Notes: generated by a model not told the origin, from the letters alone. A stretch of DNA of 49,517 bases from Verrucomicrobiota bacterium (GCA_017301975.1 JAFLEI010000043.1:1-49517); one strand, 5' to 3'; counted from the stretch's first letter, positions 14,154 to 24,798 are shown. A program made the numbers and translations.

Positions 14154-14221
14154 AAAAAAACCGCCCTGATCTCCTGCGCCGCCAAATGCCTTGGGCCGGA
14201 AACCAAATGCCCAAGGGCGGT
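14154..14221 (-). terminator. Terminator-like structure with a competing inner hairpin
   Basis: Read on the minus strand, ACCGCCCT pairs with AGGGCGGT directly followed by TTTTTTT. The roughly 46-base interior holds a perfect 8-bp stem CCTTGGGC/GCCCAAGG that shares three bases with the outer stem, so both cannot form fully at once. This resembles an attenuator, but no leader peptide or known riboswitch was recognised. The rest of the gap 14022-14362 holds no gene. Confidence 0.55.
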
Positions 14222-14362
14222 GCACGGCTCATCCGGTCGAGGCCGAAACCGCCACAAGAAAAACCTCAGGGGTCAAGGCACACAATTGGCTCGTGAAATG
14301 CGCTTGGCACCCCCAGAATTCTCCCTTTACTCCCCGGCCCCAAACTTTCTCCCAAGCCACAC

Positions 14363-15901
<1,539 letters not shown>

Positions 15902-15921
15902 GAGCGTAAACTACCACCGCC

Positions 15922-16608
15922 ATGTCTAAATCGACCCGCGACTCCTTGAATCTCGAAAGAAAGGGGGAACCCGTCTTCAATGCGTCCCAAACGGTCACCA
16001 CCGCTCCAGATGGAGCGGCACAGGTCTTTTTGGACGAGGAGATGGTCGGCGTGGCCAATGACACCCTGGGCTTTCCGGATCTGAAACTCTGCCAGGGCGT
16101 GGTATGCGCGATGAACGACGGCACCATGATCGGCGCCCATTTCTCCAGCGAGAAAAGCGAGGTGAATGTGCTGAATCTGATGGTCAACGAAATCCAAAAG
16201 CACGGCGGGCCGGCAGCCATCAGCCAGGTCGTCGTGGGCTACGACCCCAATAAGAAGCCCGCCAGCATGCTGGGCGCCAGCGGCAAGGCCGCCGCGCTCG
16301 GCTTCCAAGGGAACGTCGAGTTTGTGAACACCGGAGCCATGAAGCAGGACCCCGGCGAGGGTGTTTTCATGCAGGTCAGGCACGGAGAGGGCGGCGGCTT
16401 GGAGGTCTCCTGCGCCCGAAACGCCTCGATGAAATATGATGTGGGTCGGATGCAGAATGGCAAGGTTGGTAAAACGGGAGCCGCGCCGCAGCCGGGCCAA
16501 TCCCTTCAGCAGCCAGCCATCGAGTCTGTGGCTCCGGCTCCCTTGAAAGTCGGGCAGCGGTTTCAACCCAGCCTGCACAGCCCCGGCGGCGGCGGCCTGA
16601 GCGTGTAG
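15922..16608 (+). CDS. Hypothetical protein with a CheD/CNF-like Cys-His pattern, 228 aa
   Basis: The 228 residues have no signal peptide. Around residues 57-75 the sequence CQGVVCAMNDGTMIGAHFSS places a Cys (57) and a His (73) 16 residues apart, followed by an alpha/beta region (VNVLNLMVNEIQKHGG, VVVGYDP) and a second His-poor strand set. This recalls the Cys-His layout of CheD and related glutamine deamidases, but the match is by eye. The C-terminal 60 residues are Gly/Pro/Gln-rich and likely disordered. It lies 20 bp after purH. Confidence 0.65.
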   Translation: MSKSTRDSLNLERKGEPVFNASQTVTTAPDGAAQVFLDEEMVGVANDTLGFPDLKLCQGVVCAMNDGTMIGAHFSSEKSEVNVLNLMVNEIQKHGGPAAISQVVVGYDPNKKPASMLGASGKAAALGFQGNVEFVNTGAMKQDPGEGVFMQVRHGEGGGLEVSCARNASMKYDVGRMQNGKVGKTGAAPQPGQSLQQPAIESVAPAPLKVGQRFQPSLHSPGGGGLSV

Positions 16609-16683
16609 GAATCTGGCCTCCAGCAACTGCGTGCTGCATTTTGCCCCTTGTGCGGACGCCGCTCCCGTCCATGCCTAACGCCC

Positions 16684-17664
16684 ATGATTTTCGCCTACTA
16701 CATGCACGACCTCAGCCCGTATGTGATCAAGTTTACGGACAAGATCGCCATTCACTGGTATGGCCTCGCTTACGTGCTGGGCTTCTACCTCACCTACCGG
16801 GTGATGTACTTCCTGGCGAAGCGGGGGCTATCGGAGATCAAGCCGGAGGCGGTGGCGGACTTCATCACGCTGGTGTCGCTGTTCGGTCTCGTTCTGGGCG
16901 GACGGCTGGGCTACATGCTGCTGTACAACTTTGACGAGTTCATCCATGCGCCCTGGACCTTCTTCCTGCTGAATCAGGGCGGCATGGCCAGCCATGGCGG
17001 CATCGCGGGCACCACGCTTTTTTGCGGCTGGTATGCGTGGAAGCACAAGATCTCCTGGGCCGGCATCGGCGACTCCATTGTCTGCGGGGCGCCGCTGGGC
17101 ATCTTTCTCGGCCGCATCGCCAACTTCATCAATGGCGAGCTCTTTGGCCATGTGACCACCGTGCCTTGGGCGATGAAGTTTCCCACGGAACTGCTGCATG
17201 AGGATTTCGTCAAGCAGGGCGGCAGCGAGGCCTTGCGGGAAGAGGTCTGGCAGAACGGCCTGCAGCACAGCCCGGACATCATCGCTTACTTTAAGAAACA
17301 CAGCGACCGGCTTCCTCCGCTGGAGGAGGTCCTGCACCCACGGCATCCTTCCCAGCTTTATGAGGCCCTCGGCGAAGGCCTGCTGCTCAGCGCCATCCTG
17401 ATCTTCCTCCGCCTGCGCTTTCCCCGCCTGCGCCAGGGCATCATCACCGGACTTTTCTTCATCCTCTACGCCATCGCCCGCATCTCGCTGGAGTTTGTGC
17501 GCCAGCCGGACAGCGGCTCGTCCATGATCATGGGCCTGACCAAGGGGCAGTTTTTCTCCACCTTCATGTTCATCGTCGGCGGTGTGTTCATCGCCTACGG
17601 CATGATCTGGGGCAAGAGCCCGCCCGGGCTGCCTGTGGCGGCTCAGGCACCTGAAAAGGCCTGA
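16684..17664 (+). CDS. lgt: Prolipoprotein diacylglyceryl transferase
   Basis: The 326-residue inner-membrane enzyme transfers diacylglycerol to the lipobox Cys of prolipoproteins. Diagnostic motifs are GGMASHGGIAG, the signature GRIANFINGELFG and RHPSQLYEA, between about seven membrane helices. There is an insertion of about 50 residues (LLHEDFVKQGG to SDRLPPLEEV) between the signature and RHPSQ, longer than in E. coli Lgt. ATG 16684 gives an N-terminus close to the first conserved helix. The ORF could begin earlier at 16648, but those residues are Arg/Cys-rich and unlikely. Confidence 0.96.
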   Translation: MIFAYYMHDLSPYVIKFTDKIAIHWYGLAYVLGFYLTYRVMYFLAKRGLSEIKPEAVADFITLVSLFGLVLGGRLGYMLLYNFDEFIHAPWTFFLLNQGGMASHGGIAGTTLFCGWYAWKHKISWAGIGDSIVCGAPLGIFLGRIANFINGELFGHVTTVPWAMKFPTELLHEDFVKQGGSEALREEVWQNGLQHSPDIIAYFKKHSDRLPPLEEVLHPRHPSQLYEALGEGLLLSAILIFLRLRFPRLRQGIITGLFFILYAIARISLEFVRQPDSGSSMIMGLTKGQFFSTFMFIVGGVFIAYGMIWGKSPPGLPVAAQAPEKA

Positions 17665-17753
17665 TGCCTCGCTCAGGGCCAATTTTCTCACCTTTGCCAC
17701 ACAAATGCCGGACCCTGCGGCGTTAAGCTGGTTGTACACCCCTGCCCTCACGC

Positions 17754-18329
17754 ATGGAAGCCCCCTTTGACTGGAAACAAACCTACAACCAACTCGCCCC
17801 GCAGTTGGTGATGTACGCGCGTCAACTCGTCGCCGCCAAGGCCGACGCAGAAGACGTGGTGCAGCAGGCGTTTGTGCGCTGGTGGCGGCGTTTTCCAGAG
17901 GGGGATGCCGCCCATATTCCCCTGCTTTACGCGGCCGTGCGCACCATTGCGCTGGATCAGCGCCGCTCCGACAACCGCCGGTTAAACCGGGAGGCGAAGT
18001 CTGAAATCGCCGTGGCAGGTGAAAACGCGCCCGTCTTTGACCCCCGCCCCGAACAGAAAGAAACCGCCGCCATCGTCGAAAAGGCGCTGCAAGCCCTGCC
18101 CGAAGACCAGCGTGAAGTCGTGACGCTCAAGCTCTGGGGGGATCTCACCTTCAATGAGATCGCCGCCCTGACTGGCGGCTCGATCAACACCATCGCCGGT
18201 CGTTACCGCTACGCCCTGCAGGCCCTGCACAAAAAGCTCGCTCACCTGCGTGGCGATCTCCTCGGCGAATCCTCATCTCCCGCCATCAACATCCTACCCT
18301 TCACTTCTCCCAGAGAGGCAATGTCATGA
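17754..18329 (+). CDS. ECF-type RNA polymerase sigma factor
   Basis: The 191-residue protein has region 2 (ADAEDVVQQAFVRWWRRF, then a basic stretch ending LDQRR) and region 4 (LPEDQREVVTLKLWGDLTF followed by the helix-turn-helix EIAALTGGSINTIAGRYRYA). It lacks regions 1 and 3, as ECF sigma factors do. Its stop overlaps the start of a membrane protein (ATGA at 18326) with anti-sigma topology, and a secreted PDZ protein follows. Together these form an envelope-stress-like operon. The signal it senses is unknown. Confidence 0.93.
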   Translation: MEAPFDWKQTYNQLAPQLVMYARQLVAAKADAEDVVQQAFVRWWRRFPEGDAAHIPLLYAAVRTIALDQRRSDNRRLNREAKSEIAVAGENAPVFDPRPEQKETAAIVEKALQALPEDQREVVTLKLWGDLTFNEIAALTGGSINTIAGRYRYALQALHKKLAHLRGDLLGESSSPAINILPFTSPREAMS

Positions 18330-18817
18330 ACAACGACCTGAACGACACCCAACTCGAAAACCTGCTGCGCGGTCTCGCGCCGGCAGCCCCCTCCCCCGCA
18401 CTGGCGCAGCGGGTCGATGAAGAGCTGAAACTGGACATGAGCTGGCTCAGCACCAGCCGTCGCAAACCCCACCACCAGCCGCGCTGGCTCATGTCGGCAG
18501 GCTGGGCCGCCATGGGGGCCGCCGCAGCCATCGCCGTGATGAGCTACCTGCCGCAGCAGCAGCGCGCCGAGGGCTTCGCCTCCACCTCCACTTCCGTCAG
18601 CAAGCCCGTCTCACGGGCCGCCACCACCCTGCGTGAGTGGGATGACAACCAGGACAACGGCATCCACCGTGGCCGCACCCAGCTTGCCGAAAAGCGCGCC
18701 CTCGTGGTCTCCCGCGAGCTCGGCACCTGGGTTGACCCCCGCTACGGCTCACAGCTGACCATGGACATCCCCAGCCAGAGGCAGCTTCTGATGCCCGTTT
18801 CCTACAAGTCCGAGTGA
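18326..18817 (+). CDS. Putative anti-sigma factor, single-pass membrane protein
   Basis: The 163-residue protein has a cytoplasmic N-terminus of about 50 residues (including LENLLRGLAPAAPSPALAQR), one membrane helix (about 56-72, WAAMGAAAAIAVMSYL) and a periplasmic C-terminal part. The topology and the ATGA overlap with an ECF sigma gene are typical for membrane anti-sigma factors. No zinc-binding anti-sigma motif (HxxxCxxC) is present, so it would be a variant class. Confidence 0.7.
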   Translation: MNNDLNDTQLENLLRGLAPAAPSPALAQRVDEELKLDMSWLSTSRRKPHHQPRWLMSAGWAAMGAAAAIAVMSYLPQQQRAEGFASTSTSVSKPVSRAATTLREWDDNQDNGIHRGRTQLAEKRALVVSRELGTWVDPRYGSQLTMDIPSQRQLLMPVSYKSE

Positions 18818-18854
18818 ATCAGGGCTCAGCCCTGCCAGCCCCCATCCCCCAACC

Positions 18855-20066
18855 ATGAAACTCCACTCCACCCTTCTCATCGCCTGCCTCGGTACCGCAC
18901 CGTTGTGCGCCCAGCAGGTGGAGCCAAAGCCTGAGCCCCCCAAACCCTCCGCAGGAAATGCGGGCTCTACGGCCCCAGACTCCGCCAAGCAGGAGGTGAA
19001 ACCCGACGCTCAAACCTCGCCCACTCCGCCCAGCCGTCGGCCATCGCACCCTCAGCCTCAGCCCGCTCCCAAGAGGGAGCAGAAACCGGTGGCCTACATC
19101 GGTGTCCTCACGCGAGAAGTGCCGCCGGAACTGCGCGCGCAATTTTCGCTGGCCGAGGGCTTTGGCCTTCTCATCGGAGAAGTGATGCCGGACTCCCCCG
19201 CCAAGGCGGCCGGATTGAAAGTGTACGATGTGCTGGTGAAGTTCGGTGATCAGCAGCTCGTGAACATGGAGCAGCTCATGGCACTGGTACGAGCGAAAAA
19301 GAAGGGAGATGCGGTGCAGCTAACGGTCATCACGGGCGGCAAGGAAACCCAGGTGTCGGTCACGCTGGGAGAGCATCTGGTGGAAGCGCATCCGGAGCAC
19401 CCCATGCACCATCTGCACAGCGGGTGGGCGCAGCCAGGAGGCATGCCCGGCTTCCACGGCCATGCCTTTCAGGGTGAAGGGCAGCACCATGGCTTTCAGA
19501 ATCAGGACAAGGGCATCCATGAGCAGTTTGAACGCCTGCGCGACCTCCAGCAGGACCTGCGCGAGTATCAGGAGCGCATTCAACAGTGGTCCAAAGGCGG
19601 CAGCCTCGGCCCCATGCCACCCTTGCCCAGACTCCACCTGCCCGGGCATGAATCCCATGACGGAAACCGCCCCCGCTCAGGACGCCAAACACAGACCGGC
19701 ATCTCCATCCCGCCCGGAACCAACTTGGAGCATTTCAATCATTCCCAGTCCCGCACTGCCGCCAATGTCACCCGTCGTGACGACTCGGGCGAGTACACCC
19801 TCAAGAGCGAAAACGGCAAAAAGACCTTCATCGCCCGTCCGCACAACGGCCAGGAGAAGTCATGGCCCGTCAACACCGACGCCGAACGCCAGGCTGTGCC
19901 AGAGGAACTGCGCGACAAGCTGCGCCTGATGGACGGCGCGGGCGGCAGCATCCGCATCGAGATCAATCCTCGCCGGGGCCCGAATCCCCCCGGCACCCCG
20001 GCACCTGCCAACAATGGCGGCACGCCTCCCCTGCCCCCGGTCACAGCAAAGACCACCTCGGCATAG
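18855..20066 (+). CDS. Secreted PDZ-domain protein, 403 aa
   Basis: A signal peptide (residues 1-19, ending LCAQ) is followed by a Pro/Glu/Ser-rich linker, then one PDZ domain at about 79-170. Its features are YIGVLTREVPPELRAQF, the ligand loop EGFGLLIGEV, and SPAKAAGLKVYDVLVKF. The remaining 230 residues are His/Gln/Pro-rich and low in complexity. No protease domain is present. It follows the sigma and anti-sigma genes after 37 bp, so it may present or bind unfolded periplasmic proteins in the same response. Confidence 0.85.
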   Translation: MKLHSTLLIACLGTAPLCAQQVEPKPEPPKPSAGNAGSTAPDSAKQEVKPDAQTSPTPPSRRPSHPQPQPAPKREQKPVAYIGVLTREVPPELRAQFSLAEGFGLLIGEVMPDSPAKAAGLKVYDVLVKFGDQQLVNMEQLMALVRAKKKGDAVQLTVITGGKETQVSVTLGEHLVEAHPEHPMHHLHSGWAQPGGMPGFHGHAFQGEGQHHGFQNQDKGIHEQFERLRDLQQDLREYQERIQQWSKGGSLGPMPPLPRLHLPGHESHDGNRPRSGRQTQTGISIPPGTNLEHFNHSQSRTAANVTRRDDSGEYTLKSENGKKTFIARPHNGQEKSWPVNTDAERQAVPEELRDKLRLMDGAGGSIRIEINPRRGPNPPGTPAPANNGGTPPLPPVTAKTTSA

Positions 20067-20195
20067 CTTCGAGTGACGATTCGCGGTGCCCCTCCGTGGC
20101 AGCTTTCGGCCTGCGGTATTACTGAGAGACCACGCGCAGTTGGAAACGAGTCCCGCGAGCAAACCACCCTTCGTGAAGGAGACGGACGCATGGCG

Positions 20196-20293
20196 GCGTA
20201 GGACGGTCGTGGCGAAGCCCGCCCGTCTGCGAGCGTACGGCAAGCACCCCCGGCGTACGAGCGTTCTAGCAGCCGGGCGGTGTGGCGAATGGG
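20196..20293. repeat. Dispersed intergenic repeat, copy 1
   Basis: This roughly 98-bp segment, with GAAGCCCGCCCGTC, GAGCG-ACGGCAAGCACCC and GGGCGGT-TGGCGAA in order, closely matches 41179-41274. Both lie in gaps between genes. The remainder of the 486-bp gap 20067-20552 contains no supported gene. Confidence 0.75.
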
Positions 20294-20479
20294 CCGGTGG
20301 AGCATGGAATGCGGTCAACACCAACCACGGCCCACCCACGGCTTGAACGCGAGACAGGAATTTGTTTGAGCCCAAGTCTCCGCTTCGTCCGTCAAACAGA
20401 CCTGTTTTAATGGCTCCCGGATGAGAAGGCTATGTTCTCATGGTTCGTGGTATGCCCCCGCGCGGGAGTCAGCACATAC

Positions 20480-20517
20480 AAAACAAAAGCGGCGACAACT
20501 CATTGAGCCATCGCCGC
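20480..20517 (-). terminator. Rho-independent terminator after glutathione peroxidase
   Basis: On the minus strand GCGGCGA pairs with TCGCCGC across a 15-base loop and is followed by TTTTGTTTTG. It lies 36 bp after the stop codon of the peroxidase gene and ends the leftward glycosyltransferase-glgB-peroxidase transcription unit. Confidence 0.75.
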
Positions 20518-20552
20518 CTGGATGAATGGAAATTTCTGAGCGGTTCCGTGCC

Positions 20553-21104
20553 TTACTTCGCTGCCAGCGCTTCCTTGATCGCGGTGGTGACTTCCGGGGA
20601 GTCTGGCTGCACCTTGGGCTCGAAGCGCTTGAGGATCTTGCCGTCCTTGCCGACGAGGAACTTGCCAAAATTCCACTTCACGTCGCCTGGGTATGGCGAA
20701 GTCGGGCCGCTGAGCACCTGATAGAGCGGGTCTTTGTTGGGCCCCTTCACCACGACCTTGTCGAACATCGGAAAGGTCACTTTGTACTTCAGGGAGCAAA
20801 ACTCCTTGATCTGCTCGTTGGTGCCGGGCTCCTGCCCGCCGAAGTCATTGCAGGGGAAACCGAGCACTTCCAGGCCATCCTTCTTGAACTCCTGGTTCAA
20901 CGCTTCGAGCTGCTTGTACTGCGGTGTGTTGCCGCACTTGGAGGCAACATTGACGATCAGCAGCACCTTGCCCTGATAGGCCTTCAAGGAGGTGTCTTTG
21001 CCATCGATGTCCTTGAGCGGCACATCGTACACAGACTTGGGGGCGTCAGCCGCGCTGAGAGCAACGGCGAAAAGAAGGGAGGAAGCGAGAGTGAGGAGTT
21101 TCAT
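20553..21104 (-). CDS. Exported glutathione peroxidase family protein
   Basis: From ATG 21104 it encodes 183 residues with a signal peptide (1-19). The family motifs are complete: NVASKCGNT with the peroxidatic Cys57, LGFPCNDFGGQEPG with Gln91, and WNFGKFLV. Such enzymes reduce hydroperoxides, in bacteria usually with thioredoxin rather than glutathione. The signal peptide places it outside the cytoplasm, which is less common. It lies 68 bp after glgB on the same strand. A longer in-frame start at 21176 would overlap glgB and is rejected. Confidence 0.93.
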   Translation of the reverse strand: MKLLTLASSLLFAVALSAADAPKSVYDVPLKDIDGKDTSLKAYQGKVLLIVNVASKCGNTPQYKQLEALNQEFKKDGLEVLGFPCNDFGGQEPGTNEQIKEFCSLKYKVTFPMFDKVVVKGPNKDPLYQVLSGPTSPYPGDVKWNFGKFLVGKDGKILKRFEPKVQPDSPEVTTAIKEALAAK

Positions 21105-21172
21105 GGGACGACACGTACGCGCCAACCCTCGCACCTCTTTGCAACAATCGCTTCCCCGCAAAGATCCGCTCT

Positions 21173-23344
21173 TCACCGCCCCAGCACCAGCGTGGCGAGC
21201 GGTGGCAGATCCACGACGATGCTCCAGGGCTGGCCCTGCCAGGGAGTCGGCTGGGCCTGAAAGCCTGCACCCGCACTGACGCCGGAACCTGCGTAGTTGG
21301 GGGCGTCGCTGTTGAGGAGTTCGCGATAGCTGCCAGCTTCGGAGACTCCGACACGGTAGTCTTTGCGGGTCACAGGGGTGGCATTGACGAGGACGGTCAC
21401 CTTGTCCCCGTCGGATGAGGAACGGGTGTAGGCGAAGATGCTGTTGTCGGCATCATTGGCGTCCAGCCAGTGGAAGCCGCCGGGTTCATGGTCCTTGGCG
21501 TAAAGAGCGGGACGGGTGGTGTAGAGATGGTTGAGGTCTTTGACGAGCTTTTGCAGGCCGCTGTGCTCCTCGCCAAGGAAGAGATGCCAGTCGAGGCTGC
21601 TGTCATGCCGCCACTCATTCCACTGGCCGAATTCGCCGCCCATGAAGAGAAGCTTCTTGCCGGGGTGGGTCCACATCCAGGAGAAGAACATGCGCAGGTT
21701 GGCAAACTTCTGCCAGCGGTCGCCGGGCATCTTGTTGATGAGGGAGCCTTTGCCATGCACGACTTCATCGTGGCTGAGCACGAGGATGAAGTTCTCATCA
21801 AAGGCGTAGATCATGGCGAAGGTGGCCTCGCCATGGTGGTATTTCCGATGCACGGGGTCCTCGGACATGTAGTGCAGGCTGTCATTCATCCAGCCCATGT
21901 TCCACTTGAAGCCGAAACCCAGGCCGCCGGTGCTGACGGGCTTGGAGACGCCCGGCCACGCCGTGCTTTCCTCGGCAATGATGGTGCTGCCGGGGTGCTT
22001 GGCATAGCACACGGAGTTCAGCTCACGCATGAAGGCGATGGCCTCCAAGTTTTCGCGCCCGCCCAAGTGGTTTGGAATCCACTCTCCGGCATTGCGTGAA
22101 TAATCGAGGTAAAGCATTGATGCCACGGCATCCACGCGCAGTCCATCGATATGGAATTGCTCCAGCCAGTAGAGGGCGTTGGAGATGAGGAAGTTCTTCA
22201 CCTCATGGCGGCCGTAATTGAAGATGAGGGTGCCCCAGTCCTGATGCTCGCCGAGGCGCGGGTCCGCATGCTCGTAGAGGGCGGTGCCGTCAAACTTGGC
22301 GAGGCCATGGGCGTCCTTGGGGAAATGCCCGGGCACCCAGTCAAGAATGACGCCGATGCCCGCCTGATGGCAGCGGTCCACGAATTCGCGGAATTCATCC
22401 GGATTCCCAAAGCGGCTGGTGGGCGCGAAGTAGCCGGTGACCTGATAGCCCCAAGAGCCGTCAAAGGGATGCTCGGCGATGCCCATGATCTCGATGTGCG
22501 TGAACCCGAGATTTTTGACATAGGGGATGAGTTCGTCCGCCAGTTCCTTGTAGGACATCCAGCGGTTCCCCTCACTTTCTTTGCGCTTCCACGATCCGAG
22601 GTGGACCTCGTAGGCGCTCATGGGAGAGTGGTAGAGATCACACTTGGCACGCACCTGCATCCACTCGTTATCAGACCAGCTGTAGCGCTCCATGTCAAAC
22701 ACGAGGCTTGAGGTCTGTGTACCGTGCTGGCCGAAGACGGCATACGGATCGCTCTTCAGGCACAGGTGGCCGTTGATGTCCAGGATCTCAAATTTGTAGT
22801 GAGTGAGCTCCGTGATGCCGGGGATGAAAATCTCCCAGATGCCGGCCTCGATGCGGTTGCGCATCACATTCACACGGCCATCCCAGTGGTTCCAGTCACC
22901 CACGACGGAGACGCGCCGGGCATTGGGCGCCCAAACGGCGAACTGGCAGCCGGCGACTCCGTGCACCGTCTTGAGGCGTGCGCCGAGGATCTCCCACAGG
23001 CGCTGGTGCGTGCCTTCCCTGAAATAGTACATGTCCTGCTCCCCGAGCAGCAGGCCAAAGGAATAGGGATCGCTGGTGCGGGTGGCCTCGCCTTCAAAGG
23101 GGGTGACTTCGAGCTGGTAGAGCCCCTTGGGAGTGACGGCTTCAAAATAGCCGTCCTTGTGCTGTTTTTCAGCCACCACACGTTCATTGCCGACGATGAC
23201 CGCCACCTCCTTGGCGTAGGGCTGAACGGTTCGCACGACCTGTCTCCCCTCCCCGGCGTCATGCGCCCCGAGGAAGGCAAATACATTGGGGTGTCGTGCG
23301 GCCAGCACGGATTCGATATCGGCTTGGGTAGAATAGGGAGTCAT
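21173..23344 (-). CDS. glgB: 1,4-alpha-glucan (glycogen) branching enzyme
   Basis: The 723-residue GH13 enzyme makes alpha-1,6 branches in glycogen. It has an N-terminal CBM48-type domain (FAVWAPNARRVSVVGDWNHWDG) and a catalytic barrel with GLRVDAVASMLYLDYSR (nucleophile Asp), IIAEESTAW (acid Glu) and LSHDEVVHGKGSL (transition-state Asp), then an alpha-amylase C domain. Length matches bacterial GlgB. It starts 9 bp after a glycosyltransferase gene, suggesting one operon for glucan or sugar-polymer metabolism. Confidence 0.97.
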   Translation of the reverse strand: MTPYSTQADIESVLAARHPNVFAFLGAHDAGEGRQVVRTVQPYAKEVAVIVGNERVVAEKQHKDGYFEAVTPKGLYQLEVTPFEGEATRTSDPYSFGLLLGEQDMYYFREGTHQRLWEILGARLKTVHGVAGCQFAVWAPNARRVSVVGDWNHWDGRVNVMRNRIEAGIWEIFIPGITELTHYKFEILDINGHLCLKSDPYAVFGQHGTQTSSLVFDMERYSWSDNEWMQVRAKCDLYHSPMSAYEVHLGSWKRKESEGNRWMSYKELADELIPYVKNLGFTHIEIMGIAEHPFDGSWGYQVTGYFAPTSRFGNPDEFREFVDRCHQAGIGVILDWVPGHFPKDAHGLAKFDGTALYEHADPRLGEHQDWGTLIFNYGRHEVKNFLISNALYWLEQFHIDGLRVDAVASMLYLDYSRNAGEWIPNHLGGRENLEAIAFMRELNSVCYAKHPGSTIIAEESTAWPGVSKPVSTGGLGFGFKWNMGWMNDSLHYMSEDPVHRKYHHGEATFAMIYAFDENFILVLSHDEVVHGKGSLINKMPGDRWQKFANLRMFFSWMWTHPGKKLLFMGGEFGQWNEWRHDSSLDWHLFLGEEHSGLQKLVKDLNHLYTTRPALYAKDHEPGGFHWLDANDADNSIFAYTRSSSDGDKVTVLVNATPVTRKDYRVGVSEAGSYRELLNSDAPNYAGSGVSAGAGFQAQPTPWQGQPWSIVVDLPPLATLVLGR

Positions 23345-23353
23345 TTACCTCAC

Positions 23354-24334
23354 TCATGGAGCCTTTCCTCCAGAAAGCAACGGCTCTAGCATCTCCTGCA
23401 CGATTCGGGGCCACGCCAGCCGCGCCATCATCTGCCGCTGCATCTGCCGCGTCCGCACGGCTGCATGCGCTTTGATCTTGCGTGCCAGGGCTTTGGGCGA
23501 GGTGGTGAGCTTGAAAAAAGTAGCACCCACCGCCACCTCACGATGTGCGGGAATGTGAGAACAAAAAACCGGCACGCCATGCAGGGCGCCTTCGATCAAC
23601 GGCAGGCCGTAGCCCTCCTGCGTGCTGGGCAGAAAAAGCAGATCCGCCATGTGGTAGAGGCTGCGCACATCATTGTCATTCAAGGCCCCCTTTTCTCCGA
23701 GAAAGCGCACACGTTTAGACACCCCAAGCTCTTTGGCCAGCTTCTTCAATTCACGAAAGTACCTGGCCCCGTCTGACTGATGCGGATCAGGCGCCGCCGT
23801 GACGAGATACAAGGCCTCAGGCAACTCCGCCAGAAGGCGCAGACCCAGCTCAATGTTCTTCCGCCGTACGAAGCGTGTGGGCTGCAGCAGCACCAACCCT
23901 TCGTGTTCCAGCTTCAGCTCACGCACACGCTCGGTGAGGCCCAAAACAGCGGCGGAGTCGCAGCCATTTGGAATGACATGGATCGGCTCCTGCGTCACCA
24001 GCGCATAGTCCTGCCGGCGAAACTCTGAGACTGCCACATGGATCGCCTCCGGCACCTGGGCCCACCAGCGCACATCATGCACCCAGTTGATCCAGCGGAT
24101 GTCGGGCCGGGAGCGAGTGAGGGCGATGAGCTTCTTCGTCCAAGCGAGATCAAAGGGCATGGTGAAGACATTGTGCACGATGACGGCGTCCCAGTCTGCC
24201 ATGTGCCATTCTCCGCGTGTCAGGATTTCCACCTCATGCCCGAGTTGTCTCAAAGCCGCCGCCTGTTCGCCGATGACGCGTTCCACCCCACCGATGACGG
24301 GCGGTTTGGAGAAATGAAGAATGGCGATTAGCAT
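23354..24334 (-). CDS. Family GT4 glycosyltransferase
   Basis: The 326-residue protein has a GT-B fold pattern. At the N-terminus it has the Gly-rich acceptor loop (SKPPVIGGVERVIGEQAAAL). In the C-terminal donor domain it has PTRFVRRKNIELGL, the strand RVRFLGEKG, and the E-x7-E motif in PSTQEGYGLPLIEGALHG. These retaining enzymes move sugars from nucleotide donors onto glycans or lipids. Shortened N-terminal domain relative to typical 370-residue members. It is first in the leftward unit with glgB and the peroxidase. Confidence 0.9.
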   Translation of the reverse strand: MLIAILHFSKPPVIGGVERVIGEQAAALRQLGHEVEILTRGEWHMADWDAVIVHNVFTMPFDLAWTKKLIALTRSRPDIRWINWVHDVRWWAQVPEAIHVAVSEFRRQDYALVTQEPIHVIPNGCDSAAVLGLTERVRELKLEHEGLVLLQPTRFVRRKNIELGLRLLAELPEALYLVTAAPDPHQSDGARYFRELKKLAKELGVSKRVRFLGEKGALNDNDVRSLYHMADLLFLPSTQEGYGLPLIEGALHGVPVFCSHIPAHREVAVGATFFKLTTSPKALARKIKAHAAVRTRQMQRQMMARLAWPRIVQEMLEPLLSGGKAP

Positions 24335-24797
24335 GAATGAGAGTGCAGGCAGTGATGTTATGGTAATTATAGCTGCCTAAGAAACGAGTGTTATTCCAGT
24401 CAAGATTGATTTATTTCGTGAAGGCAGGAGGGGAAATTTAACCGAACTGAACTTTCATGGCAGAAGATCGAGGAGAAGGGTGGAGGAGAAAACTGAAGCC
24501 TGAGTCTTGGGTGGAAAAAGCTGTGGGAAAACTGCGGACAGTTCATTCACTTTGAGTAAGACAGCTGAACAGTCCAAGAATTCAGATTTTTTACATCCAA
24601 TCTTAAATTTTAAGGCCCGTGCTCGTATCGAGGCCCATGACGGGTTCGCCGCAAATTCTCCTGCCGGCCTCTTTTGGTTCCACGCCTCGCACTTCAACAT
24701 CCACTTCAAGGGCTTCAATTAACTCTCACAGATGACATGAAATTCGCAGCCATAGTAACGCCGGACTCCTCACTTAGAAAAACATGTACGCATGTGG
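24335..24797. other. Gap without a convincing gene
   Basis: This stretch of about 460 bp separates divergent genes. It is more AT-rich than its surroundings near 24350-24420 and 24540-24620. Small frames exist on both strands near 24455-24722 but have neither ribosome binding sites nor protein-like composition. It probably holds the promoters of the divergent units. Confidence 0.55.
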
Positions 24798-24798
24798 C

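Noticed and set aside
24455..24722. Small overlapping frames on both strands in the gap before the secreted paralog pair
   Set aside because: They lack ribosome binding sites and coding-like composition, and mirror each other on opposite strands.
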